Shown here: positions 40,031-49,077 of the stretch, one piece after another
Layout: every line of letters starts with the position of its first letter
Position numbering within the stretch: the stretch's first letter is position 1
Origin: Chloroflexota bacterium
Lineage (GTDB): Bacteria; Chloroflexota; Dehalococcoidia; Lucifugimonadales; UBA3495
Reading direction: 5' to 3'
DNA: 64,000 bases
NCBI GenBank assembly: GCA_028875055.1
Contig: JAPPGG010000044.1
Coordinates: 86,032-150,031 of the forward strand
Notes under the pieces: model-generated
The model's database searches: none
Told to the model about the DNA's origin: nothing
The model's input: only the letters and a program-made list of their open reading frames with translations
Position numbers and translations under genes: made by a program

Positions 40031-40651
40031 ATGGCCACAGAAAACAGGGAGTTGGCGTCCGTGGATCAGGCTGCAATTGACCGGACGGTGGAGAGCCTGA
40101 AGAGCCGGAACGTAGATACGGTGGTTGCCGAGAACGGCGACGAGGCCAGGCAAATTCTGATTGGCATGATTCCCGATGGCGCCGAGGTGTTCAAGAGTAC
40201 TTCCGAAACCCTGGACACCATCGGCTATTCCGACTACATCCGGGAGACGGACCGGTACAGGAACCTGTACACGGAAATTTCCGCGGAGCCGGACAGGGAC
40301 AGGCAGCGGGAGCTGCGCCGCCTGGCCAGTGTTGCCGAGTATTACATTGGCAGCGTCCACGCCATCGCCGAGACCGGCGAGGTGATAGTGGCCAGCGGTT
40401 CGGGCAGCCAGCTTGGGGCCTATGTGTACGGCGCAAAGTACGTGATCTGGGTGTCGGGCGTGCAGAAAATCTGCCCCAGCCTGGACGAAGCGCTGGCGCG
40501 GGTCAAGGGATTTGCCGTGGACCGGCACCACGAATGGGCTGAGTCGCAGGGAAGGCCGGCCGCCCCGCTGGGCAAGCTGACGATTTTCGAAAACGAGCAG
40601 AATACCGACCGCATAAAGATGGTGCTGATCAAGGAGTCGCTGGGCTGGTAG
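40031..40651 (+). CDS. LUD-domain protein (LutC/YkgG-like)
   Basis: 206 residues. DGAEVFKSTSETLDTIGYSD, then VHAIAETGEVIVASGSGSQL and AKYVIWVSGVQKICPSLDEA are the LUD-domain blocks of LutB/LutC lactate-utilisation proteins. Stand-alone LutC-like proteins occur in many genomes. No lutA or lutB is adjacent, so a role in lactate oxidation is not supported by context. ATG 40031 after GGAGAG; a longer upstream frame lacks support. Confidence 0.82.
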   Translation: MATENRELASVDQAAIDRTVESLKSRNVDTVVAENGDEARQILIGMIPDGAEVFKSTSETLDTIGYSDYIRETDRYRNLYTEISAEPDRDRQRELRRLASVAEYYIGSVHAIAETGEVIVASGSGSQLGAYVYGAKYVIWVSGVQKICPSLDEALARVKGFAVDRHHEWAESQGRPAAPLGKLTIFENEQNTDRIKMVLIKESLGW

Positions 40652-41033
40652 CCGGAGTCGCGGCGGGCCCTCCGGGGATGACCTCTAATTCCGCCTCGTG
40701 TCATAGACAGGCTCTGGGAAGTACCGGTAGCCCATGGCCCGTGCTCAGGGTATTGGCCGTAAGAGTCCAGAGCTGGTCGGATTTCCCGTCCAGCCAGCCC
40801 CGTCATACCGGCGAAAGTCGGTAGGCGGATTCCTCGTTACGCTTGACCTGTATTCACCTTCAGCCTTGCCGGATTCCGGCCTGCGCCGAAATGACGAGTT
40901 CCAGACCTGCGTGAGCATCAACTCTGAAATGTTGCCAATGACTGCCCCGGATTGACCCCCCGGCTACCCTTCAATTACCATTAACGCAACAGGCGTTGGC
41001 GCTATCTATACACTTAATTGAGGGAGATTCCAA
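40652..41033. other. Non-coding stretch with palindromic repeat
   Basis: About 380 bp before the VOC gene. It contains the inverted repeat at 40801-40896; otherwise I see no gene. Promoter signals near 41000 (TATACA at 41005-41010) are only suggestive. Confidence 0.5.
40801..40896. repeat. Palindromic intergenic repeat
   Basis: Starts CGTCATACCGGCGAAAGTCG and ends TGCGCCGAAATGACG; the two ends pair (CGTCAT/ATGACG, CGGCG/CGCCG). The interior holds GGATTCC on both sides. Words are shared with 10761-10827. Confidence 0.55.
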
Positions 41034-42278
41034 ATGGCTACTACCTCGGAACGACTATATGACGTTGGCGGCGTGACCATGTCCCGTCCTTTCAAGATCA
41101 GGAGGCTGGGTCACTTCGGTTTCAACGTTTACGACATGGAGGCCGGTCTGCGGTTCTACAAGGACCTGCTGGGCTTCAAGGTTTCCGATCACCTCAATTT
41201 CAAGGGCAACCCCGAGCGGGCGGAAATCCTGAAGGACGTCCCCGAGCGAGACTGCCAGGGCGCATTTATGCACCACGGCGGCGACCACCACTCCTTCGTG
41301 CTGTTCCCCAAGAAGGCCCTGGATGTGCTTGGCAGGGGCAGCGGCCACGAGGGTGACGGCGACGTGACCATCAACCAGATTACCTGGCAGACGGGTTCGC
41401 TGGCCGAAGTGGTGAATGGTCAGAACTACTTTAACGAAACCGGGATTCCCATCCGGCGCACCGGTCGGGATATGCCGGGCAGCAACTGGCACACCTACGT
41501 GTGGGACCCGGACGAAAACATTAACGAGCTTTACTACGGTATCGAGCAAATCGGGTGGCTGGGCCGCAGCAAGCCCCGTCCCATGCATTACCGGGGCTTT
41601 CACGAAGCGCCCACCCTGCCCCAGATGTCTGAAGAGGCTGAGGTGGACGAGGCCGTGGACAAGGGGATAGAGATTTTCTCAGGCACCCGCGACACGGAAA
41701 ACCTGCCGGCGGTCCACGACGTGGAGGGCATCCTGCTGCCGCGGCCCTTCAAAATTACCAAGATTGGCCCCGTCAATCTGTTCGTTCGCGACCTGGACGC
41801 CGCCCGGGCCTTTTATGCCGAGCGGCTGGGTTTCGTGTTGACCGAAGAGGTCATTTTCAACGGGCACCGCTGCGTCTTCATGCGCAACGGCAACGAGCAT
41901 CACAGCCTGGGCCTGTTTCCCAAGGCGCTGCGGGCGGAACTGGACTGCAATCCCCATACTTCCTGCATGTCTTTCGGGGTGGAAGTAGGCACCTACCGTC
42001 AGTTGAAGAACGCCGTGGCCTTCCTGAAGGAGCATGGGGTCAACTTCAGGGAAATGCCGGCGGAGTTGCATCCCGGCGTTGACTACGCGGCCTACGCCCA
42101 GGACCCGGACGGTCACCTGATCATGCTCTATTACTACATGGAGCAGCTGGGCTGGGAGGGCCAGCCCCGGCCGAAGGAACTGCGCCGGGCAGTGGGGTCC
42201 ACCGATGAATGGCCGGAAACCCTGGAGGCCTTGTCGGACACCTACGTGGACCAGGTGTTCCAGGGGCCGCTGGGCTAG
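41034..42278 (+). CDS. Double VOC-domain protein (extradiol dioxygenase/glyoxalase fold)
   Basis: 414 residues with two vicinal-oxygen-chelate modules. The first begins RPFKIRRLGHFGFNVYDMEA with GAFMHHGGDHHSFVLFPKK; the second RPFKITKIGPVNLFVRDLDA with RCVFMRNGNEHHSLGLFPK and PDGHLIMLYYYMEQLG. His in GHFGFN and HHS plus a late Glu fit an Fe(II) site, clearest in the first domain; the first His of the second domain is Asn (GPVNLF). It resembles catechol 2,3-dioxygenase relatives. GAGGGAGA before the ATG. Followed by an MBL hydrolase gene. Confidence 0.82.
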   Translation: MATTSERLYDVGGVTMSRPFKIRRLGHFGFNVYDMEAGLRFYKDLLGFKVSDHLNFKGNPERAEILKDVPERDCQGAFMHHGGDHHSFVLFPKKALDVLGRGSGHEGDGDVTINQITWQTGSLAEVVNGQNYFNETGIPIRRTGRDMPGSNWHTYVWDPDENINELYYGIEQIGWLGRSKPRPMHYRGFHEAPTLPQMSEEAEVDEAVDKGIEIFSGTRDTENLPAVHDVEGILLPRPFKITKIGPVNLFVRDLDAARAFYAERLGFVLTEEVIFNGHRCVFMRNGNEHHSLGLFPKALRAELDCNPHTSCMSFGVEVGTYRQLKNAVAFLKEHGVNFREMPAELHPGVDYAAYAQDPDGHLIMLYYYMEQLGWEGQPRPKELRRAVGSTDEWPETLEALSDTYVDQVFQGPLG

Positions 42279-42412
42279 CCGGTACCGTTCAGACTGACAC
42301 AGAAGGCAGGCAATTCGATGGATTCCCTGTGTGTGGCGCCAAAACAGGGGCAACCAACGGAGTTGCCCTTGTTGCCACAGGGGAAAGGTAATGAACTGCA
42401 GGGGAGGATAGA

Positions 42413-43282
42413 ATGCGCCAGTTGACCAGCAACGTTTACGTGGAGACCGAGCTACGGGGCTGCAACCACGGATTTGTTACCACCTCGGACGGGGTGGTGA
42501 TGATTGACAGTCCTCACAAGCCCTCCGACGCCCTGAAGCTCAAGGCCGAGATTGCGAAACACGGGCAGTTGCGGTATATCATCAACACGGAGCCTCATGG
42601 CGACCACTGGACGGGCAACGCCTTTTTCGACGCGCCCGTGGTAGCTCACGAAGGGGTAAGGACCCGGATCCTCGAAACCGACCTGGACGAGCATATCGAG
42701 CGCGTAGCCAACTTCGGTCCTGAGGAAGGGCCCCTGATGCAGGGCTACCAGCCCAACGTGCCCATCATCACGTTCAAGAACGGCATGACGCTTCGGGTGG
42801 GCGACCATACATTCCGGATGATTCACATGCCGGGCCATACCCTCTATCAGGCAGCCATTGTCATTGAAGAAGAGGGCGTGGTATTCACCAGCGACAATAT
42901 CTTCCACAAGGTCCAGACCTGGCTGCACGAGGCCAACCCGGACCTTTGGCTTACGGCCCTGGAATCGCTGCGGAGGCTGGACGAGGACATATTTGTCCCG
43001 GGCCACGGCGACCTGTGCGACAAGGGCTATCTGGACGAACAGGGTTCCTTCATCATGGAGTGGCGGGACTACGTCAAGGAAGCCATAGACATTGGCATGA
43101 CCCGGGACGAGGCGGCCCTGAACCTCACCAAGTTTGTTGACCGCTACCCCATGGATGTGGGGCAGGCCCACATGGCCCCGATGGTCATGCGAATCAGCGC
43201 CGCCAATCTCTACGATTACCTTACCGGCGCATGGGAGCCGCCCAAGCCTGCCACCCTGGCCCTCCGGCCGAGGGGCTTGTAA
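42413..43282 (+). CDS. Metallo-beta-lactamase-fold hydrolase
   Basis: 289 residues. The metal motif reads INTEPHGDHWTGNAF: the usual HxHxDH appears as E-P-H-G-D-H, so the first His is Glu. Later ligands are in IHMPGHTLYQAAIVI, SDNIFHK and FVPGHGDLCDKGYL. Length and layout resemble quinoprotein-relay/hydrolase MBL proteins. It lies 134 bp after the VOC gene and is probably co-transcribed, so it may act on the ring-cleavage product. Substrate not established. Confidence 0.83.
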   Translation: MRQLTSNVYVETELRGCNHGFVTTSDGVVMIDSPHKPSDALKLKAEIAKHGQLRYIINTEPHGDHWTGNAFFDAPVVAHEGVRTRILETDLDEHIERVANFGPEEGPLMQGYQPNVPIITFKNGMTLRVGDHTFRMIHMPGHTLYQAAIVIEEEGVVFTSDNIFHKVQTWLHEANPDLWLTALESLRRLDEDIFVPGHGDLCDKGYLDEQGSFIMEWRDYVKEAIDIGMTRDEAALNLTKFVDRYPMDVGQAHMAPMVMRISAANLYDYLTGAWEPPKPATLALRPRGL

Positions 43283-43326
43283 GCGGCTGACCCTGGGCGG
43301 GACAGGCTCGATGGGATAAATCAGTA

Positions 43327-43358
43327 CGGGCGGGTCAATTGACCCGCCCGCGATTTTT
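43327..43358. terminator. Bidirectional rho-independent terminator
   Basis: CGGGCGGGTC AATT GACCCGCCCG (43327-43350), a perfect 10-bp stem, then CGATTTTT. It separates the convergent MBL and luciferase-like genes. Confidence 0.92.
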
Positions 43359-43381
43359 GCCCGATCGGTTTACCGGTTCTG

Positions 43382-44566
43382 TCAGGCGGTAGCCGCCTCT
43401 TCCTTCTTTGCCATATAGTGGGGCATTACCTCGGTGGAAAACAGCTCGATGGAGCGCATGGCCTGTTCGTGGGTCAGGTCTCCCCACTGGAAGGAACACA
43501 CGAAATAGTTGGCGCCCGTCGCTACGTACTCATCCATGTACTCGCGGATGGTTGCCGGCGAACCGGCGATGGCGCCAAAGCCCGCGCCCGCACCGGAGTG
43601 GCCGTCGCCCAGGCCGCCACGCAGGCCGGACCTGCGCTGCTGCCGCTCCACGTCTTCCAGGGACGCATCCAGGTCGCGGCGCTCTTCCTGCGGGAGGTCC
43701 CGAGGGGGAGCTGAAGCCGGGCGCGGGTTCATACCTGAGCCATAGAACTGGGTGAGCCCCCGTCGTTCCGCTTCCAGTCTCCTGGGGGTGCCCAGGTTCC
43801 ACCGGTAGGACTCCCAGGCCGGCTGGGCTTCCCGCTGGGCTTCCGCGTCGGTTTCGGCCAGCAGCAGATGGTTGACCAGGCCGATCTTGGGCTCAGTGCC
43901 CTGGGCGGTCAACGTCCCCTTGCCCTGGTGCCTTTCCCATTCTTCCCGGTACCGCCTCACGTTGGCCTCGAATCCATCCAGGGAGCCGACGATGATGGTA
44001 TTCATGCCATCAATGGCCGCGGTTTCCACGTTGCGCATGTACCAGAAAGGCGGGAAGGGGTTCTGCTGGGGGCGCAGCCGCATGGGCAGCTCGTCAAAGT
44101 TGTAAAACTCCCCGTGGAAGTTCAACTCCTCGTGACTCAAACCCTCCTGGATGCAGCGCAGGGTTTCGTAATAGCGGGTCGCGTTGATTTCGACGTCGGA
44201 ATCCTGGCCCCAGAAAAAGGCCTCGAAGACGCCGCCGCGGCCAACGCCCAACTCGAGGCGGCCGCCGCTGAGGTGGTCAAGCATGCTGATCTCTTCGATC
44301 AGGCGAATGGGGTGGTGCAGCGGCAGCACGTAAACGCAGGGGCCAAAGCGCAGGGTAGTGGTACGCTGGGACACGGCCGCCAAAAACACATTCTGGGAAG
44401 GGGCCAGGCTGTGCACCGCCGGCGTGTGGTGCTCGGCCAGATGGTAGGAATAGAAGCCTGCCGACTCCAGCTTTTCCAACTGGGTCAGGCGGAGGTCATA
44501 GATTTCCTGCAAAGTCATGCCGGGGCAGGGTTCTATGTGGTCAAAAACTCCAAACTCTAGTGCCAT
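43382..44566 (-). CDS. Luciferase-like (LLM) flavin monooxygenase
   Basis: 394 residues. EFGVFDHIEPCPGMTLQEIY, FYSYHLAEHHTPAVHSLAPS, TLRFGPCVYVLPLHHPIRLI and LDHLSGGRLELGVGRGGVFE are the class C flavin monooxygenase blocks (LLM). The C-terminal part includes a Gly/Arg-rich loop (RQQRRSGLRGGLGDGHSG). ATG 44566 after AAGGAGAG; the longer reading frame upstream has no support. Substrate unknown; many such paralogues occur in marine Chloroflexota. Confidence 0.85.
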   Translation of the reverse strand: MALEFGVFDHIEPCPGMTLQEIYDLRLTQLEKLESAGFYSYHLAEHHTPAVHSLAPSQNVFLAAVSQRTTTLRFGPCVYVLPLHHPIRLIEEISMLDHLSGGRLELGVGRGGVFEAFFWGQDSDVEINATRYYETLRCIQEGLSHEELNFHGEFYNFDELPMRLRPQQNPFPPFWYMRNVETAAIDGMNTIIVGSLDGFEANVRRYREEWERHQGKGTLTAQGTEPKIGLVNHLLLAETDAEAQREAQPAWESYRWNLGTPRRLEAERRGLTQFYGSGMNPRPASAPPRDLPQEERRDLDASLEDVERQQRRSGLRGGLGDGHSGAGAGFGAIAGSPATIREYMDEYVATGANYFVCSFQWGDLTHEQAMRSIELFSTEVMPHYMAKKEEAATA

Positions 44567-44844
44567 TAAGCTCTCCTTGGCCTTGGTTAAGACAGAATTC
44601 GCCGGGACCAGCGCCCATTTTACTACCAGGGGCACAGCATAACAACTTGGGTTGAAGCGGTGGCGGCAGTTCCCACTCCAGCGGGCCTCACCGATCCCGG
44701 GGCCCCGCTGGACGGCGGGCTTGGTATATCAGGTTCAGGCTGGGAAAGCCTACAGAACGTGAACTATTGCGAGCGGCGTCCCTGACCTCTTGCCCCCCTC
44801 ATAGACGGGCAGGGAGCGCCTGCCGCGCTGGCGGAACCCCGTGG

Positions 44845-46374
44845 CTAGTGTCCCTGCTTGATCAGGTCGGCGGCCCTTTCGGCGATCATGATGGTGGTGG
44901 CGTTGGTGTTGGCCCGGGTTATTTCGGGCATGACCGATGCGTCTATGACCCGCAGGCTCTCCAGGCCGTGAACGCGGCAGTACTGGTCCACCACCGCCAT
45001 TTCGTCGGACTCGGGGCCCATGCGACAGGTCACCGAGGTGTGTCCGGCGATGCCTGAATTCTGCTGCATCCACGAGTCCAGCGCAGCGTCATCGGACAGA
45101 ATTTCGTCGGAGGGGGAGATGCGTTCCCCCAAGAGCCCCTCAAAAGCGGGATGCCGGAAAATCTCGGCGCATTGCCGCAGGGCGGCGCGCAGCCTGACCC
45201 GGTCCCTCTCGTCGGTAAGGAAACGATAGTCCAGGTTTGGCTGGTCCCTAACGTCCGGCGATGCCAGGCTCAACTCACCCTGGCTCAGGGGAAGTTCCAG
45301 CCGGCAGCCAATGCGAATGTCGGGCGTGGTCGGTCCATCCGGGTATGAAGTGGTGGGCTGGACCTGGATGTCGTTGCGGAATTCCGAGCCTTCCGCCGTG
45401 AACCGCAATCCCACCTGGTTGCGAGGGGCGTCGGAGGCCGGACGATTTCCCTCAACCAGCTGGTAGCGGAGGGATATTGACGGGTGGTTCTTCATGTTGC
45501 GGCCCACGCCCGGGAGTTCGTGGACGGAATCTATTCCCAGCGCATTCAGGGCTCCAGCCGGCCCGACTCCCGAGAGCATCAGCAGTTGGGGCGAGGCGAT
45601 GGCCCCCGCGCTGAGGATGATCTCCCCGCCTTCCACGGTGAATTCTTCCCCATTGCTTTCCACCAAAACGCCGGCGGCTTTCTTCCCCTGGAAGAGCAAC
45701 CGCCGGACCTGAACGTTGCCGCGGACGGTCAGGTTCAGGCGGTGACGGCAGTCGTTCAAGTAGGTTAACGCGGTGCTCATCCGGATGCCGCCCGGGTTGT
45801 TCAGGGGAAAGGCCCCCACACCGGTGGCTTCGGGGTGGTTCATGTCCGGGTCTTCAGGAAATCCCAGGGCGGCGCAGGCCTCGTAGAAGGCGGCCTGGAT
45901 GGGCAGCCAGGTGTCGCGGGGGTGGCGCCATACGGGAATGGGGCCGTCGCTGCCATGAAAGTCGTCATGGATGTCGGTGTCGGATTCCAGCCGGCGGAAA
46001 TAGGGCAATACCTTGAGATAGCCCCATTCGTCGTTGCCGGCTGTGGCCCAGGCGTCGAAATCATCGACCAGCCCGCGGAGGAATATCTGGTGGTTGATGG
46101 CGCTGGTCCCCCCGGTGACTCTGCCGCGGGCAACCAGGGCAGGTTCCGCCCGCTGGGGAGTGGAATAACCTATGAAGGACCAGTTATGGGGAGCGTCCTG
46201 TTCCGATGCCGCCTGATTCAGGTCGTGCTTGAGTTCGTCGGGCAGGGCAGCCGGGTCCGGATAGTCGGGGCCGGCCTCCAGCAGCAGCACCGACCGCTGG
46301 GGGTCTTCGCTGAGGCGGTTGGCCAGCACGCAGCCGGCCGAACCGGCCCCCACAATGATGACGTCGTATTTCAT
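44845..46374 (-). CDS. GMC-family FAD oxidoreductase
   Basis: 509 residues. Begins YDVIIVGAGSAGCVLANRLS, the FAD dinucleotide fold; GMC signature 1 lies in LVARGRVTGGTSAINHQIFL and signature 2 in GAIASPQLLMLSGVGPA. The C-terminal catalytic region is GIAGHTSVTCRMGPES with VIDASVMPEITRANTNATT. Members oxidise alcohols (choline, glucose, alkanols). TCRMG and PEITRANTN are closest to the choline dehydrogenase/alcohol dehydrogenase branch. ATG 46374 chosen; TTG 46401 is an alternative. Confidence 0.88.
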   Translation of the reverse strand: MKYDVIIVGAGSAGCVLANRLSEDPQRSVLLLEAGPDYPDPAALPDELKHDLNQAASEQDAPHNWSFIGYSTPQRAEPALVARGRVTGGTSAINHQIFLRGLVDDFDAWATAGNDEWGYLKVLPYFRRLESDTDIHDDFHGSDGPIPVWRHPRDTWLPIQAAFYEACAALGFPEDPDMNHPEATGVGAFPLNNPGGIRMSTALTYLNDCRHRLNLTVRGNVQVRRLLFQGKKAAGVLVESNGEEFTVEGGEIILSAGAIASPQLLMLSGVGPAGALNALGIDSVHELPGVGRNMKNHPSISLRYQLVEGNRPASDAPRNQVGLRFTAEGSEFRNDIQVQPTTSYPDGPTTPDIRIGCRLELPLSQGELSLASPDVRDQPNLDYRFLTDERDRVRLRAALRQCAEIFRHPAFEGLLGERISPSDEILSDDAALDSWMQQNSGIAGHTSVTCRMGPESDEMAVVDQYCRVHGLESLRVIDASVMPEITRANTNATTIMIAERAADLIKQGH

Positions 46375-46422
46375 GACTCCAGCCGTTCCCTTCCTGGCCA
46401 AATATGGCTGCGTTGGCCGATT

Positions 46423-47313
46423 TCAGTCGGGTAGCCCCCGCTGCTCTCCCCGCTCAATGCTGATAATGAGCTCGCACTTCGCTGATGCGTCGCTGCCCTC
46501 GCTGCCGTTGCATTCGTCGCCATTGCCCAGCCCGCCGTCCAGAAAGTCGTCGCCGTAGTGACCTATGAGAGTATCGTCGCCCTCCATTCCCTGGAGGATG
46601 TCGTGGCCTCCGAAGGCCAGCAGGGCGTCATCGCCGCGAGCGCCAATCAGCACGTCGTTGCCGATGCTTCCCAGGATGATGTCCCGGCGATAGAAGCCGT
46701 AAATAATTGCCAGTTCGTCGTCGTCTTCGGAAATGGGGTCGCCGCCGAGGAGGATGTTGTTGCCCTGGTTGCCGGAAAGAAAGTCGCCGCCTTCCTGACC
46801 GATCAGCAGGTCATCGGACTCATCCCCCCGGAGGAAGTCGTTGCCCGGGCCGCCTATAAGCTGGTCAACACCTTCGCCGCCCAGCAGATAGTCATCGCCA
46901 GGGCCCCCGATAATCAGGTTGTCGCCGGAACCGCCGCACAGAATGTCGTGACCGCCCTTGCCGTCGATGCGGTCGTTGCCGGCGCGGCCGAGGATAACGT
47001 CGTTGCCGTCAGTCCCCACCAGGATATCGTCTCCGGGCCCCCCTACCAGGGTGGCGATGGCGCCCAGTCAATAGACGTGCTCCTGCTCGTCGACGTCGTC
47101 CTGGGGCGCATCGGTCTCGGGTTCAAAATCGTCGTCCAGCCAGTACCGCGCCGAAACCTCATGCTCGGCAAAGTCGGCCCAGGACAAAGACTCGGGCCCG
47201 GCCTGGGTAGGGCCGGCGTCGAGGCTGAGCGTTGCCGCAAGGAGAACAATCTGGGCCGCCGCCAGCAACGCCAGGCGCCAGAATCTGTAGCGATTGACCG
47301 GAAAAATTGTCAT
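46423..47313 (-). pseudogene. Secreted RTX-repeat (haemolysin-type calcium-binding) protein split by an in-frame UGA
   Basis: Two segments lie in one frame, separated only by TGA at 47070-47068. The first (47313 to the TGA) has a signal peptide (RFWRLALLAAAQIVLLAATL, then TQA-G) and an acidic linker ending EQEHVY. The second (to 46423) starts LGAIATLVGGPGDDILVGTD and holds about fifteen RTX nonapeptide units (GGPGNDFLRG, GGSGDNLIIG, and so on) that bind calcium and fold after secretion. It ends GLPD. The likeliest reading is a nonsense mutation, or readthrough; no Cys lies near the UGA, so selenocysteine is less likely than in the 32-36 kb genes. No type I secretion genes are adjacent. Confidence 0.7.
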
Positions 47314-47505
47314 TTAAACTCAAGGCAATGGAGCAGTTTTCGTCTCGCCAGGAATACGAGAGGGGAATACTGGAGTTTGAATGGTATCATATGCCCAATT
47401 TTCAAGAAAGCGACAGGCGGGGCAGAAATTTTCGGCGGAAGTCAGATGCCTGCCCACGCCTACTACGCGCGGATTCGGGTCAGACGAGCTGCAGGTGGTG
47501 GGAAC

Positions 47506-49077
47506 ATGGTTGACCTCAAAATAGAGCACGGACAGGTAATCGACGGCAGTGGGAGCCCCGGCTTTTTTGCCACGGTGCTGGTCGAAGGTGAAACGGTATC
47601 AATCTTTCGAGGCGACTCCAGCCACATTGAAGCGGCAAGGGTGATAGATGCTGAGGGATGCGTGGTCTGTCCCGGCTTTATAGACCTGCACTCCCATGCC
47701 GGGCTGACCATACTGGGGGAACCACACCACGACCCCAAGGTAAGGCAGGGAGTAACGACCGAACTGGTGGGAATCGACGGCATTTCCCACGCCCCCTTCA
47801 AGACCCAGGAGGAACTCCACCGTTACATCTGGCTGGATTCGGGGCTCAACGGCTACCCTCCAATGCCGGCCGACTGGCTGACGGTGGCCGAACTGCTGTC
47901 CAAGTACGACAACACCGTCGCCATCAACATCGCATACATCCTGGGCAACGCTCCGGTCCGCATATGGGGTGTGGGATGGAACGACCGGCCCGCCACCGAC
48001 GCAGAAATGGAGGACATGAAGGCGGTTATCCGGGAGGCCATGGAAGAAGGCGCGTGGGGCTTGTCCACCGGCCTGGACTATCCGCCCGGGTCCTATGCCG
48101 ACACCGCTGAACTGGCGGAACTGTCTGCGGTTACCGCCTCCCTGGGCGGGTTCTACCATACGCATACACGGGCCAGCCTGCGTTCCCAGGGCCTGATGGC
48201 TCCCTGGGAGGAGTCGCTGGAGATTGGCCGGCGCAGCGGCTGTCCAATACACCTGACCCACTACCGGCAAAGCGCCCAGGGTTCCGGGAGCCACCTGGAC
48301 TACCTGGGACTGGTGGAGAGGGGACGGGACGAAGGGCTGGACGTGACCTTTGACTGCTATACCTATCCCTATTCCGGCACCACCATCACCATTGGCCTGC
48401 CCCACTGGGCAAAGGATGGAGGACCGGAGAGGCTGATGGCCGCCCTGCGGGACGCAGACGACCGGGAAAGGATGAAGCGGGAAGTGTTGCCCGAACGCCT
48501 GGAAAACAACTGGTTGACCAACTTCACCCAACCGCAAAACAAGCAGTACGACGGCAGGTTGATCACCGACATCGGGGAAATGAGGGGACAGGACCCGGCG
48601 GATGCGCTATTTGACCTGCTGCTGGAGGAGAATCTGGGGATTTCCACCGTCGGCCTGGGAACCAATCCGCAGACCCTGCCGGCATTTGTTTCCCACCCTT
48701 ACGGAATGATTGCCAGCGACGCGATCCTGTTTGGCGAGTATCCCAACCCCAGGACCTACGGGTGCTTTCCCATTGTCCTGGCCGAGTTTGTGAGGGCGGA
48801 GAAACACCTGCGACTGCCGGAAGCCATAAGAAAGATGACGTCCTTCCCGGCCCAGCGGCTGGGCCTGGCAAATCGGGGTCTGCTGCGGGACGGCTTCAAG
48901 GCCGACATTGTGGTATTCAACCCCGACACGGTGAAGACCTACGCCACCCGGGAAGACCCCAGGCATTACCCCGTGGGCATTGAGTACGTGATTGTGAACG
49001 GGCGCATTGTGATCAACCAGGGCGACAACACCGGAGCCCTGCCCGGTCGCTCTTTGAGGAGAGGCAGGCCAGATTGA
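47506..49077 (+). CDS. N-acyl-D-amino-acid deacylase-like amidohydrolase
   Basis: 523 residues. LKIEHGQVIDGSGSPGFFAT is the standard D-aminoacylase start. VVCPGFIDLHSHAGLTI gives the HxH zinc ligands, GGFYHTHTR and CPIHLTHYR add His residues, and the C-terminal RLGLANRGLLRDGFKADIVV is the family end. Members hydrolyse N-acyl-D-amino acids or dihydropyrimidine-like compounds. ATG 47506 after AGGTGGTGGG. The reading frame is open much further upstream, across the antisense RTX gene, but that is a shadow of RTX repeats. Overlaps the next gene. Confidence 0.85.
   Translation: MVDLKIEHGQVIDGSGSPGFFATVLVEGETVSIFRGDSSHIEAARVIDAEGCVVCPGFIDLHSHAGLTILGEPHHDPKVRQGVTTELVGIDGISHAPFKTQEELHRYIWLDSGLNGYPPMPADWLTVAELLSKYDNTVAINIAYILGNAPVRIWGVGWNDRPATDAEMEDMKAVIREAMEEGAWGLSTGLDYPPGSYADTAELAELSAVTASLGGFYHTHTRASLRSQGLMAPWEESLEIGRRSGCPIHLTHYRQSAQGSGSHLDYLGLVERGRDEGLDVTFDCYTYPYSGTTITIGLPHWAKDGGPERLMAALRDADDRERMKREVLPERLENNWLTNFTQPQNKQYDGRLITDIGEMRGQDPADALFDLLLEENLGISTVGLGTNPQTLPAFVSHPYGMIASDAILFGEYPNPRTYGCFPIVLAEFVRAEKHLRLPEAIRKMTSFPAQRLGLANRGLLRDGFKADIVVFNPDTVKTYATREDPRHYPVGIEYVIVNGRIVINQGDNTGALPGRSLRRGRPD

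Noticed and set aside
46558..47505. Upstream extension of the D-aminoacylase frame across the antisense RTX gene
   Set aside because: The repetitive RTX coding sequence keeps the opposite frame open. The deacylase family starts at Met 47506 with its own ribosome-binding site.
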